This document shows, piece after piece, positions 10,743 through 22,446 of a stretch of DNA of 64,000 bases. The stretch lies in the NCBI GenBank assembly GCA_019426215.1, contig CM033393.1, positions 6,544,046-6,608,045 on the forward strand, written 5' to 3'. This stretch comes from Buddleja alternifolia (taxonomy: Eukaryota > Streptophyta > Magnoliopsida > Lamiales > Scrophulariaceae). The notes under the pieces were generated by a model, which ran no database searches, was not told the DNA's origin, and was given only the letters and a program-made list of their open reading frames with translations. Position numbers and translations under genes: made by a program. Each line of letters begins with the position of its first letter. The first letter of the stretch is position 1.

Positions 10743-13700
10743 ATGGAAACAACTACAGACACTGCTTTCAAGGTTATGAATCAGGATTTTGTGAAATTGG
10801 ACAAATTCGATGGTACCAATTTCACTCGCTGGCAAGACAAGATGAAATTTCTGTTAACTGCTTTGAAGATCTTTTATGTACTCAGTCCAGATTTAGAATC
10901 AATTCCAGAACCAATAGATGGTGAGACTGATGCTATCAAGGAGGCAAGAAGAAAACGTGAAGAGGATGAATTGGTTTGTCGCGGTCATATTCTGAACACA
11001 CTTTCTGATCGACTTTATGATCTGTTCACTTCACTCAAGTCACGAAGGAAGATTTGGAAAACGTTGGAAGATAAGTATAAATCAGAAAAACAAGGTACGG
11101 ATAAGTTTCTGATTATGAAATATTTCCAATTTTCTATGGTTGATAATCTGCCTGTTTTAGATCAAGTACATGATCTTCAAGTGTTACCTGAAAGTCTCCA
11201 AGTTAGCGCTATCATAGCGAAATTACCGTCTAGTTGGAGGAATTATCAAAAGAAACTTCTACATTCATCAGAAGATTTTACTTTGGAACAACTTCAGAAA
11301 CATTTGAGAATCGAAGATGAAACTCGAGTTCTCAAAACGAATGATGAAGTACAGGCTGGTACTTCAAATGTGAATATGATGAATGAGAAGAAACCCAATT
11401 ACAAGAAAGGTAATGGAGGAAACAAGAGAAAGAACCCCGGATCTAATAATTACAATGGCTCCAATAAAAAGTTCAAGACCAAGGAAACAAGAAGTTGTCA
11501 TCATTGTGGTAAAGTAGGCCATTTAATTCGTGATTGTAGAATCAAGAAACGAGAGATGCAACTTGCTACTGCAAATAATGGAAACAATGCAATTAGAGCA
11601 AATGCTAATATTGTTGAAAACAATGAAGTTGAAAATCTGGTTGCTATGGTTTCTGCTATGCATATTGGAATGGTAACTGAATTGAATATGGCAGAAACAA
11701 CACAATCAATTGATTGGTGGTATGATTCTGGTGCAACTATACATGTTTGCAATGATAAAACTCAATTCAAAAGTTACGAGATTGTAGCAAAAGGAGAACA
11801 AGTGCTCATGGGAAATCACAATGCAGCGAAGGTCTTAGGGAAAGGAAATGTTGAAGTAGAGTTCACTTCTGGGAAGAAACTTACCCTTACAAATGTATTC
11901 CATTTCCCCGAAATTAAGAAAAATTTTGTATCAGCAAATTTGCTTTGTAAAAATGAGATTAAAGCTGTCTTAGAGAGCAATAGTATTGTATTGTCAAAGG
12001 GTGGAGCCTTTGTTGGAAAAGGGTACTCTTGTGATGAAATGTTTAAGATAAGTATTAAAAAAATTATAAGTTCTGCTTATTCTATTGTGTCTTCTTTTAA
12101 TTTATGGCATGCTCGTCTTGCACATTTAAATTTTAAGTCTTTAAAATATATGTCAAAGCATGGTTTTATTTCTTACAATAATTATGATGATTCTAAGTGT
12201 GAAATCTGTATTCAAGCAAAAATAACTAAGAAACCATTTCCAAAGGCTGAACGAAAAACTGAAATATTAGAATTAATACATTCTGATATATGTGAATTAA
12301 ACAGAAATTTAACTAGAGGTGGAAATAAATATTTCATTACTATTATTGATGATTGTTCTAGATTCACATATGTTTTTTAATGAAACATAAAAATCAAGCT
12401 TTTTGATATGTTTAAATGTTTTAAATCTCTTGTTGAAAATCAGAAAAATAAGAAAATAAAAACTTTGCGTAGTGATAGAGGTGGTGAATATTTTTCCTGT
12501 TGACTTTATTGTTTTTTTGTGAAGAAAATGGTTTGTTACATCAAACGAGTGCACCCCATACCCCACAACAAAATGGTTTGGCAGAAAGGAAAAATAGAAC
12601 ATTAGTCGATATTACTAATGCAATGATTTTAATTGCCAAGCTACCTTTAAATTTATGGGGTGAGGCGTTACTTACTGCTTGTCATGTGTATAATAGAATT
12701 CCTTCAATGAAAACTCATATTTCTCCTTATGAAGTATGGAAAGGCAAAAAGCCTAATTTAAACTATTTAAGAGTTTGGGCTGTATTGCATTTTATAGGAT
12801 TCCAGATTCTAAAAGAACTAAATTAGGTCCAAGAGCTTGTAAAAGTGTTTTTGTAGGATATGCTGAAAATTCTAAAGCATATAGATTACTAGACTTGAGT
12901 TCTAATGTCATTGTGGAATCAAGAGACGTTGAGTTTATCGAAAATAAATTTTGCAATGATACAAACTTAGTACCTACTCAAACATTTGATAACTCTTCTC
13001 CTAGTACTTCTCAGGGTACAAAGAGAAAGAATAGTGATACAATCTTGGAACCTAGAAGAAGTCAACGAGTTAGAAAAGAAAAGGATTTTTGTCCTGATTT
13101 TATTATTTCTTTATCTCATGTTCTTTTGGTTGAAGGCAATGGAAGTTCTGTCCTTAAGAAAACACCTATTTTATTGCATGTCGAGGAGATCCTAAGACAT
13201 ATGCAGAAGCTATGGCATCAAGAGATGCTGCGTTTTGGAAAGAGGCAATAAACGATGAAATGGATTCTATATTATCTAATAATACATGGATTCTGGTAAA
13301 TCTGCCTCAAGGTTCTAAACCTATTGGTTGTAAATGGGTGTTTAGAAGGAAATACAACACAGATGGTTCAATACAAACCTTTAAGGCAAGATTAGTTGCA
13401 AAAGGTTTTAAACAAAGGGAAGGCATTGATTATTTTGATACATATGCACCAGTTGCAAGAATAACATCCATTAGAGTTCTTATGGCATTAGCTTCAATCT
13501 ATAACTTGTATGTACATCAAATGGATGTTAAAACTGCCTTCTTAAATGGTGATCTTAATGAAGAAGTATATATGGATCAGCCTGAAGGATTTGTTATGCC
13601 TGAACATGAAAATAAAGTTTGCAAATTGGTTAAGTCGCTATATGGTTTAAAGCAAGCACCAAAACAATGACATGAAAAGTTTGATTATGTGATTTTATCT

Positions 13701-14726
13701 CATGCATTCAAACACAATAATGCTGATAAGTGTCTTTATTCAAAGTTCACAAGTGAATATGGTGTAATTATATGTCTTTATGTAGATGACATGTTGATAT
13801 TCTCAACTAATGACAAAGGAATAACTGATACTAAAAAGTATTTAACTTCTAAGTTTAAGATGAAAGACTTAAATGAAGTAGATACTATTTTAGGTATCAA
13901 AGTTAAGAAACATGGTGGGGGTTATGCTTTGTGTCAATCTCATTACATAGAGAAGATGATTGATAAATTTCAACATCTAAAAATTAAAGAAGCAAACACC
14001 CCATATGATTCTTCATCGAAAATAAATGAAAATGTAGGAAGAGCAATAGCTCCTTTAGAATATGGTAGTGCAATTGGAAGCTTAATGTATGTAATGCAAT
14101 GCACTAGACCTGATATATCGTTTGCTGTTTGTAAGCTTTTAAGATATACTAATAAACCTGGTGTTGATCACTGGAAGGGAATATCTCAAATTCTTGGGTA
14201 CTTAAAGAAGACAACTAATTTGGGATTGTTTTATAACAACTTTCCAGCAGTACTAGAAGGATTTACTGATGCAAGTTGGATCACCAGTGATGGCTCGAGT
14301 AAATCTACATCTGGATAGATATTTACTCTTGAAGGAGAAGCTATATCTTAGGCATCCAAGAAACAAACATGTATTTCACATTCCACCATGGAATCTGAAT
14401 TTATAGCACTAGCAGCAGCGGGCAAGGAAGCGAAATGGCTGAGAAACTTATTATTTGATATAGAGTTGTGGCCACAACCGATGCCAGCCATATCCTTGCA
14501 CTGCGATAATGAGTGAACAATGTTTAGAGCATATAGTACCATATATAATGGTAAATCTAGACATATTAGTTTAAGGCTTGAATATGTCAGACAATTGATA
14601 GGAGATGGGATAGTCACTGTTGTTTATGTAAGATCAAAAAATAATCTAGCGGATCCTTTTACTAAAGCACTCCCGAGAGATATGGTCAAGACAACAACTA
14701 GTGGAATGGGATTGAAACCCTTCTAA
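10743..14726 (+). pseudogene. Copia 2 gag-pol, interrupted
   Basis: The polyprotein begins MetGluThr... at 10743. Domains in order: gag core (KLDKFDGTNFTRWQDKMKF), zinc knuckle CHHCGKVGHLIRDC at about 11494-11535, protease WYDSGATIHVC near 11720, integrase zinc region LWHARLAHLNFKSL with CEICIQAK, integrase core to 12380 and 12500-12826, reverse transcriptase 13212-13670 and on with CLYVDDMLIF near 13770, and RNase H to 14726. The first 545 codons are open. Defects: a stop at about 12378, stop and frame changes near 12500, 12820 and 13210, and TGG to TGA or TAG changes at QWHEKF (13668), SGWIFT (about 14316) and SWASKK (about 14350). No full product is expected. Confidence 0.92.
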
Positions 14727-15274
14727 GTCTTCGGTAATGGTAACCCAACCTCAATCTAAATAATACTAGCTTTAAGGTTTAATGGGTAAAAACAAGTTAC
14801 TGTATGAGACTGAATGCACTGAAAAAAAGCACTCCACCTTACAGAAATCAGTGCTTAGTTGCTACGTAGAGAGAGGTTGAGTTTTAACTCTTAATGAAGT
14901 CCATATTAGAATAATAGTGTTCGAGTAGCAAGACACTTAAGAAACTTCACCTATATAAATATAAGAAGTGGTGCCACTTCAAACAAAAGATTTAAGGGTT
15001 GCTTTTTGTAAATATTTATGAGATCCAAGGTTGAGCACAAGGCCATAACAGTGCAATAGCTAAGTAAGAATCTCTCGTTGAAATTGGATAGAATTATGTG
15101 TGTGATATTTCTGATTCTGACCTAAGAGTCTTGGTTTAAGCTTAGGTCACCTTTGACTTGTTGGAATCTTGATATATTTACACTAACTAAAGGTTTAAGT
15201 CGAAAGATACCTTTACATATGCATAATTCTATTAGTATTTTGTTTTCTTTAACATTACAATTTAAGTGGGGGAT

Positions 15275-16058
15275 TGTTAAATATTTTGTATAGATTGTAA
15301 AGTTAAAGGTGGAAGAATTGAAAAGAGTGAAGAAATGTGTTGGGTAGTTAATGAGCTTGTACCACATGGAAAGTCTAAAAGAGTTGAAGTGTCTTTATAT
15401 ACAAAAAGGTGATATATTAGTTTACTAATATATAAAATGGAGCTATGCTCTAGTGAATTGCACCGCACGCGCGCGCGCGTGGCGCAAAGTGGATCATTGA
15501 TGGTGCTTTTATGGCGGCACTTGGCACTTGGACACGAGGCACGAGCGCGTGTGCGTGTGCGATTAATATCGTGTGACTAAAATTAAATTTTATTTAATTT
15601 TTTCTATGGGCGCGAAGCACTAGATTACAACCCAAATTCTCTGGATTACTTGACGTTGTATTATGAAAGAACACAACTCATGATAAGTGTTTGTGAAAAG
15701 TCCTAAATGAATTGGTGTGTCTTTTCTCATATTAACAGACACACCAATTCGTAGGAAACTTTTAAACATCTATAAATAGATAATACAAATCCAGAAAATA
15801 TATAACAAAAATTATCAGTTTTCTTCTTCTTCGTTTTCAATTCATTCATTATCAATATACACAATTTTGTAGAGAATTCTGTAGACAATTTTCAGAATTA
15901 CTGTCTGGAAATTGTGTAGGTTTTGTTGTATCCTTGGAAGTGATTTGCCATATCAACCCGATAGCAAATATAGTGGGGGCAAATATCACTTTAAAGAAAT
16001 TGTCGTTGACAAGCCTCAAAACCAATTTTCGTTTCTACCCATATAAATTTTTCTAACA
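15275..16058 (+). repeat. Copia 2 3' LTR
   Basis: 784 bases, nearly identical to the 5' LTR. It contains a (CG)n run near 15467-15480 and ends TTTTTCTAACA followed by the TGATG target copy. Confidence 0.92.
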
Positions 16059-16670
16059 TGATGTATATCATGAACTATACTCACCCTGATCTAGCTTATT
16101 TTATGAGTATGTTGAGTAGGTTTATGAATAATCCAAGTGTAGAGCATTGGAATGCTTTAACTAGAGTTCGTAAGTATCTAAAGTATACTAAAGATTATGA
16201 ATTACATTACTCAAGATATCCAGCTGTAATAGAGGGATACAAAGATGTTAATTGGATATCAGACACAAATGACTCTAAGTCCACAAGACCGTTGGTGGAG
16301 GAGCGGTGTCATGGAAATCATCTAAGCAAAATTGCATAGCCCGTTCCACAATTGAATCGAAATTCATAGCTTTGGATAAAGCTTGTGAAGAAGCTAAGTG
16401 GCTACGAAATTTCTTAGAGATGTTCCCTGTTGGGAAAAACATGTGTCTCCGATTTTAATTCATTGTGACTGTATGTTGGCAATTGGGAGGGAACAGAGTA
16501 GTATGTACAATGGTAAATCTAGACAAATTCGTCGTAGGCACAATACCATTAAGCAGTTGATCTCTAACGGAATTATTTCCATTGATTATGTGAAATGAAA
16601 GGAGAATATTGCAGATCTTTTGACGAAAGGATTTCCTAGAGATCAAATATACTGCCTATCAAGAGGACTA
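16059..16670 (+). pseudogene. Copia 1 RNase H, 3' portion of pol
   Basis: Continuation of the copia 1 polyprotein after the nested element. MYIMNYTHPDLAYFMSMLSR begins directly at the target duplication. It is followed by YPAVIEGYKDVNWISD, then in shifted frames HCDCMLAIG and NGKSRQIRRRHNTIKQLISNG, the end of a copia RNase H, and a tail matching ENIADLLTKGFPRD. Stops at 16337, 16457 and 16596 and frame changes show it is dead. Confidence 0.85.
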
Positions 16671-17238
16671 TGATTAAAAACTACAAAATAAGAATGGACA
16701 CAACGGAAACCCAACCATTTTGACCGGAGATCCCAAAATCTTGGTTCAATGGGACAACTAAGTTGTGAAAATCCAGTAAGGCACATAGGAGTCTAAACTC
16801 GAAACCCATTGTCTAGGATAAAGAAGTGCAACTTGTAAGTTATAGCAAAGGTTAAGCTAATGATTCCTATATTGTCTAAATGAAGTGGAGTATGGCAGGA
16901 TACTCTTAAATAGGAAGTCACCTATGTAAGTGTGAGGTGTAGGCCACCTCAACATTGAGTAAAAATGTAAACACTTATTAATCTATGAAGGGGTGCCACG
17001 ACCAAAATTGACCCAGTAGTGAGAACTGAAGCTACTGAGAGTTTATCATGTGAATATCATTGTCTAGGTTTACACGAACGGCTAACCAATTCAAGACATT
17101 ATGTTCATTAGATAGCCTAGTAAATCCGATGATATCTCACTAAGAAAGGTTCAAAGTAAAAAACAACCTCTTCTGATGCGATAAAATGTCTGAACTCTTG
17201 AGATCATGCATTGCATCAATTTCATTCGTGTGGGGGAT
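16671..17238 (+). other. Copia 1 3' untranslated segment and polypurine tract
   Basis: Non-coding DNA between the end of RNase H and the 3' LTR, ending in the purine run GTGTGGGGGA that primes plus-strand synthesis. A stretch of similar layout precedes the copia 2 3' LTR at 14727-15274. Confidence 0.7.
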
Positions 17239-18352
17239 TGTTGGATATTTGTATATAAAAAGTGTGTGGGACATGATTTTTGCATAAGAAATTCGAACAC
17301 CATAAGCATATGGGATATAAAATATTATTAGATAATATTAATCTACGTTTTGAGTAGATGAGTTTTTCATTTCAAATTTCTCAAATCAGATTTAAAACGA
17401 ATGAGAAGTTAAGTGGCAAAGTGAGGTGTTTGAAGTGTGTTATCCCACATAGGAAATAGATCAAAGTTGTAATTGGTTTATATATAATTACCTTAAGGTA
17501 AAGGGTTGGCCCAGTGAGTCATCTCATCTTTGTGGGTTTTGTGAGGGGAGAGGACCTAGCCATGGTCCGGTTCACCACACACGCGCGTCGCCGCAGCCGT
17601 CTGCCAGCCCGGATGGGCCTTGGGCTTGGGCTTGGAAGATATTAATTTTTTGGAAAAAAAAAATTAATTCCACAAATATTGATCCATTAAGAATTTATCC
17701 AACAACTGAAACTTTGATCCGTTAAATTGAGATTGAACAAACTTGGGCTACGTGTGTTCATTTTTTGGATTTACCTTCTGGAAGGTCTAATGTTCGAACT
17801 ATGCGGTTTTACGTTCAAATGTTGATCGTTGAACTTCCGAACGTTGCGTTTTGGACATTCGAACGTTGACGATTCTAGAAGAAATATTTGAAACGCCTGA
17901 AACGTTTCAACTGCCTTAACAGTCGAAGACATTTCGGCCTAACGTTCGAATGTTGAAGTGCTCACGTTTGAACGTAACCCCAACATTTGAACATGGACGG
18001 CAGTTTCAAACAGCAAATTTAATTCTTGTATTTAAATGGTCGGATTCCAAGCCTATAAATAGGCCCCTTCAACTGAATGCAAAATCACACCCAAAGCTTT
18101 TTCTCACCTTTTTCTCTCATTCTCTCATATTCTCTCAAGAGTTCTAAGTAGCAAAAGTTCGTTCGGTTCTGGAATTTGAAGTGGTTTCAAATTTCGAACA
18201 TATATTATTGTATCTTTGGACACTTGTTGCAATAACCCATACCACCTAGGTGGGGGCAATTCAGCGCTAAGAATAGAGAGTTCTCTCTCGCCTCGATATA
18301 ATCATCCGTTCGTTGTTAACATTTTGATACGTTGGTGAAGTTTTGTCCAAAA
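17239..18352 (+). repeat. Copia 1 3' LTR
   Basis: 1114 bases, starting TGTTGGATATTTG and ending TTTTGTCCAAAA. Alignment to the 5' LTR end (TTTTGTCTAACA) shows the terminal CA has mutated to AA; choosing this end gives the exact CATAG duplication at 18353-18357. Confidence 0.88.
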
Positions 18353-18404
18353 CATAGCCCAAATCATTCAAGCTCTCTCCCATCCTTTGCCTACCAATTA
18401 TTCA
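18353..18404 (-). pseudogene. AP3: AP3/DEFICIENS K-box exon, 5' part
   Basis: The minus-strand exon starts after TTTCAG (acceptor at 18405-18406) and reads RQRMGESLNDLGYD, the diagnostic start of the AP3/DEF K2 helix. It runs into the CATAG duplication and continues in frame at 4957-4904. AP3/DEF proteins are B-class MADS factors that specify petals and stamens. No MADS-domain exon was found in the flanking DNA, so this is a fragment. Confidence 0.8.
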
Positions 18405-18755
18405 CTGAAATTCAACAAAAATAATAAAAAGTTTTAAAAAGATATATATTTGCATCTGCGAATTGTATATCTCTAAAGTTGTTGCCCAGTTAATTTATTT
18501 ATAGTTGCATCTGGTTAAATTCAAGCCATACATAAAAACATTCACAAGAAAGCAATATATTTATTCCTATATGTTTCCATCGCATCATTTTATTTAATGA
18601 AAATGCCTGCACTAGCTACTTAATAAATGTGAAATCCTCATGTGTCGTTAAATTGGGTTTTTCGGCGAGCTTGTTGGAGTGGTGGACACAGGCAGCGCAG
18701 AGAGCGGACTAATCGGTGAAGCAGAATACGAATGCTTCGTCCTTGCCGCAATAAC
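18405..18755. other. Non-coding flank of the AP3 exon fragment
   Basis: AT-rich sequence without recognisable coding or repeat content, ending at the hAT-like MITE. Confidence 0.5.
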
Positions 18756-18932
18756 CAGGGATGGAGGTTGGTGCCCCTGCCCCTCTCAACTTTGAGAAAT
18801 TTATTTTTTCACCCTATAAATTTTTTATTTTTGGATTTTCGCCCCCCTCCCTCCCCCAAATTTAAACATATCATGCTTTACCCCTTTTTTTTATATTCAC
18901 CCCCCGAATCAAATTTTTTGGTTCCATCCCTG
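18756..18932. mobile_element. Short hAT-like MITE
   Basis: Ends CAGGGATGGA and TCCATCCCTG form perfect 10-bp inverted repeats. They are flanked by 8-bp copies GCAATAAC (18748-18755) and GCAGTAAC (18933-18940), one mismatch. An 8-bp duplication with CAGGG ends fits the hAT superfamily. The 177-base body has no coding capacity. Confidence 0.85.
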
Positions 18933-19522
18933 GCAGTAACCCGCAACTGCATAAAGGTTATTACCTCTCTAAACTTTTTTTCCTGTAGGTGGTGCTGGGT
19001 TTGTGGGTGTAGAGAGAGAATGGTGACATAAATGGTGAGGTTGAAGAAGATTAAGAGCATCCTCATTGGATGTACCCCAAATGGGGTTCTTGGAGTGCCA
19101 CCTCAGCATTCCAAGAATCTCCCCTTCCAAGCACCCCTGCTTCCCATTCAAAGAACCTCTCTGCACTTGCCATTTCAGCATAGAACCTCTTCCAAGAACC
19201 TCTCTTCCCATTGGAAGAATCTCTTTCAAAATACCCAATTAATAATAATTTAAAAATAATTAATTATATAACTAAATAAAAAAATTTACTTTTCAAAAAT
19301 AATTGATTAATTTAAATATATATTTTAAATTAATAAATTTAAAAAATAATTAACTAAATATATTTAAAGATATTGTGAAAATTTAATAATTATGCAATTA
19401 TTAATTAAAAAATAGAAAATTTATGACATTTTTTTTGTTATTATTACAACAAATTAACAAGGCATACAATTGTAAACATGGCAATTATCGAACAACAAGA
19501 CAAGTTGAAAACATAATACAAC

Positions 19523-20809
19523 TTAATTAGGAAATTCATCCCCTGCAAACCGTGCCCAAAGATGCTCCATCAAATCTCCGCGAAGTTCGTGATGTGTTTC
19601 TCTATGACGCATATCCATGGACCTTTGAAGGTAACTGCTAAAACCTCCCACGGGCCCTTGTGTTGCCGTAATTGGAGGTTCTTCTTCATCACTCCAATTA
19701 ATAGCTTCATCTTCGATAATTATATTCTGCAAAATGATACAAGCATACATGATATCATTCAAATTATTTCTATACCAAAATCTCGCAGGTCCACGTATAA
19801 TGGCCCAACGAGCCTGAAGAACACCAAAGGCGCGTTCAACATCCTTTCTGGCCGATTCCTGCTTTTGTTTAAACAATATTCTTTTGGGATCTTGAGGATG
19901 AGCAAAACTTTGACAAATGTCGACCACTCAGGATAGATACCATCTGCTAGAATATCCTTGTCGATATTCTCTGCCGTTCACTATAAAAGTAACCTCAGGA
20001 GCGCTCCCTTGCAGGACATCGTTGAGCAATGGAGATTGATTGAGCACATTTAGGTCATTGTTTGATCCGACCATGCCAAAAAATGCATGCCAAATCCACA
20101 AATCATGTGAAGCGACTGCTTCAAGCATAATCGTTGGCACCCCTTGATCACCTCGAGTAAACTGACCTTTCCATGCAACTGGACAATTTTTCCATTGCCA
20201 ATGCATGCAATCTATACTTCCGAGCATTCTTGGAAATCCATGCGTCTCATCGTGCATTTGATGTAAACGTTGTATATCATTTGCATTAGGTCTTCTCAAA
20301 TAGGTGTTTCCAAACACCTGTATTATACTTTCACAAAAATTAAATAGGCACTCGATCGCAGTTGTCTCCGCCATTCGCAAGTACTCATCGTAATGATTGG
20401 CAGGTCCTCCATAAGCCAACTGACGGATGGCCGCAATACATTTTTGAATTGATGAAAGACCCATCCTTCCTCTAGCATCGGGCCTTTGCTGGAAATAAGG
20501 ATTGTGAGTTTCAACAGCTTGTACAATATGAAGGAATAACTCTCGCTTCATTCGAAACCGACGTCGAAAAACATCAGCTGGGTACACGGGAGGATTATCA
20601 AAATAATCTTTGAATAAACGATTATTTCCAACCTCAGGCTACCGATTTACGTATTTTTGACGACATCGAGGTGGATTAGAGGATTCGGCCGCTTCTTTTT
20701 CCATTTCTTGTAGTAGCATCATTTCCATTATATCACCCATTGGATCATCCCTAAATGAGTTAATCAATAACTTGCGAAGGTTCTTTGAAAGGTTGGGGTT
20801 TTGAGACAT
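19523..20809 (-). pseudogene. PIF/Harbinger DDE transposase with few lesions
   Basis: The nuclease that excises and inserts the element. The likely start is the ATG at 20809 (MSQNPNLSKNLRKLL). The DDE nuclease domain follows FRRRFRMKRELFLHIV. The first catalytic Asp is in GSIDCMHW (near 20200) and the Glu is in RKDVERAFGVLQARW (near 19830). The second Asp, in DGIYPEW, lies in a segment (about 19920-19980) that two compensating one-base indels throw out of frame. One in-frame TAG also occurs at about 20640 (QKYVNR then stop). It ends with TAA at 19523-19525. Apart from these lesions the whole length is in one frame, about the family's usual 400-430 residues. Confidence 0.88.
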
Positions 20810-20898
20810 TTTTCTCTGTAATTTTTCTGAAGCTAAGAGTTTATGAGTATTTTTTTTAGGCTATGAGTTTATGAGTAATTTTTGAGGCCTCCGCAACT

Positions 20899-20910
20899 TA
20901 TATTTATAGT
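20899..20910 (-). promoter_or_regulatory. TATA box of the transposase gene
   Basis: On the minus strand ACTATAAATATA lies about 95 bases upstream of the transposase ATG, immediately downstream of the 15-bp repeat array. Confidence 0.55.
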
Positions 20911-21018
20911 TTTATAATGGCTAGTTTTGTAACGGCTAGTTTTATAACGGCTAGTCTTGTAACGGCTAGTTTTATAACGACTAGTTTTGTAACGGCTAGT
21001 TTTATAACGGCTAGTTTT
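20909..21018. repeat. 15-bp tandem repeat AACGGCTAGTTTTRT, seven copies
   Basis: The motif GGCTAG (one copy GACTAG) recurs at 20919, 20934, 20949, 20964, 20979, 20994 and 21009, exactly 15 bases apart. The variable base of the spacer alternates between A and G. The array lies just upstream of the transposase TATA box, so it is probably part of the transposase promoter or a protein-binding array. AACGGCTAG also occurs upstream of ORF1. Confidence 0.85.
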
Positions 21019-21072
21019 TGAATTACATACAAATTATAACAAGTACAAACCAATTAAATTAATTGAACAAAA

Positions 21073-22276
21073 TTAAATTTTAAATAAATTGCAACAAGTA
21101 AAATAAAACGAATTTGAATTACAAGCCATGTGTTTAATCCTCTCAACAGTAAGAAGATGAAATTTGAGTTGGAATTCATTCATGCCTGTTGTATCTTTCA
21201 TTATAATGTCGTAATCATCTCTCCATGAAGTATCCTTCTGCCACTGCTCAAACTTCTCGATCTCTTCGGCCCTCTTCGCGTGATATTCGTCTAACTTCTT
21301 CAATATGACCTCAGTTCCTGCTGAGGCTTCAACAACTTTACCCTTTCCTTTCCTTTTGGCCGCCTTCTGGCCAATGGGTCGCCGCTCTACTTCACTATTA
21401 CTGTCAGATTGGGCGCTTGGTGTCGATGGATTGGATGAAGTATAATTCCCTTCTTCATTGATCCTAGTCTTCTTTTTTTTTTTTAGAAGAAGCTTGAAAC
21501 TCTCGTTGCCCCCTCCATTTCGGTAGATCTTTGACCATTCTCCAGAGGTGGTCATGCTTGAATTCTGTATCGTTATTGGCACTCCTATATAATGTACGAG
21601 CTTTTTGAATTATTTGGTCGTCGGACACCCCGCTTTGCTTCTCATCAACCAACTGATTGTAAATACCACTGAATTGTGTAACCTTAGGCATAACCTTGAA
21701 ATAATGCCCCTTGACTGTGCTAATATTACGCTTATGACCCCTCGACGAAAACTCATTGTAGTATTTCGTAATGCGCTCCCAAAAGGCCTCCATCTTTTGG
21801 TCAATTCCCGTAACTGGATCACTCAAGATGGTCAAGTAAGCACTAAGCATTAGTTTTTCTTCTTCGACGCTCCAAAATTGGCATTTTTTAGTTACGACAT
21901 CGGGTTGGTCATCGTTGAGGTTGATGGTGTCCAACCCTTGTGGTGAGGGCATCGGTGGTGGAGGTGAGTATGACATTGAAGTTGGAGGAAATAAGTTTCG
22001 AGGTTGAAATTGTGGATATTGTGAAAAATGTGAATACTGTGAAAATTGTGGATATTGAGAAAATTGTAGATTTTGGGGATACTGTGGGTTTTGTTGAAAT
22101 GGTGGGTATTGTGGAAATTGTGGAAATGGTGAGTTTTGTAGATTTGGTGGATTTTGTGGATTTGGTAGATTTTGTGAATTTTGTGGGGATTGTGTGGTAT
22201 TATCTTGAAAACTTTGATTTGGATAATTGGGAGAGTTTAGTAAATTTGTATAAGAATTTTCGAAATTTCCTTCCAT
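21073..22276 (-). pseudogene. PIF/Harbinger ORF1: Myb/SANT-like DNA-binding protein, one frameshift
   Basis: The second gene of Harbinger elements; its product partners the transposase and binds DNA. It starts at the ATG at 22276. Residues 1-120 are a Pro/Gln/Asn/Phe-rich low-complexity region with repeated NPQ and QYPQF units. A trihelix/SANT-like domain follows (KCQFWSVEEEKLMLSAYLTI ... WERITKYYNEF). The C-terminal part (LDEYHAKRAEEIEKFEQWQK..) is a coiled-coil like the NAM-associated C-terminal domain. A length change in an A-run at about 21472-21484 shifts the frame: 22276-21464 and 21582-21073 together form the full protein of about 400 residues. This is the only defect I see. Confidence 0.85.
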
Positions 22277-22376
22277 TGGAAATATTTGAAAAAAAATTAA
22301 AGAGAAATTTGAGAGGTTTTAATAAATTGGAAAGAAGATGAGAGATTGTTGTGATTAATTGTTGGGGAAATGGGTA

Positions 22377-22446
22377 GTATTTATAGATAAATTAAAGAAA
22401 AAATTTTAAAAAAAAATTATTACAACGGCTAGAATTCTAACCGTTG
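22377..22446 (-). promoter_or_regulatory. ORF1 promoter: TATA box and AACGGCTAG palindrome
   Basis: TATAAATA on the minus strand at 22378-22385 lies about 100 bases upstream of the ORF1 ATG. A near-perfect palindrome centred on GAATTC at 22432-22437 lies 40-60 bases further up (22423-22446). Its arms, CAACGGCTA and TAACCGTTG, carry the same AACGG motif as the 15-bp array before the transposase. Confidence 0.55.

Larger units (their letters stand above)
9931..16058 (+). mobile_element. Copia element 2, nested in copia 1
   Basis: A complete Ty1/copia structure with TG...CA LTRs of 794 and 784 bases, polypurine tract AAGTGGGGGA before the 3' LTR, and one gag-pol region in plus orientation. It sits inside the reverse transcriptase/RNase H region of copia 1: EYARV..GSL lies before it, and MYIMNYTHPDLAY continues after it. 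The LTRs are nearly identical apart from a handful of substitutions and an 11-base length difference, so it is clearly younger than its host. Confidence 0.92.
4958..18352 (+). mobile_element. Copia element 1 (host of two later insertions)
   Basis: A full-length Ty1/copia LTR retrotransposon, plus strand: LTR, gag, protease, integrase, reverse transcriptase, RNase H, LTR. It is flanked by the 5-bp duplication CATAG. A polypurine tract GTGTGGGGGA lies at 17229-17238. It interrupts the K-box exon of an AP3-like gene fragment. A MITE is inserted in its 5' LTR and copia element 2 in its pol. Its genes carry many stops and frame changes, so it cannot move on its own. Its two LTRs are clearly related but diverged more than those of copia 2 or copia 3. 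Confidence 0.9.

Noticed and set aside
18732..19031. Plus-strand 99-codon frame MLRPCRNNQGW...
   Set aside because: It spans the hAT-like MITE and its target duplications, so the frame is accidental.
21605..22341. Plus-strand frames rich in Val/Asp/Phe (for example 21940-22341)
   Set aside because: They are the complement of the Pro/Gln/Asn-rich ORF1 of the Harbinger element.
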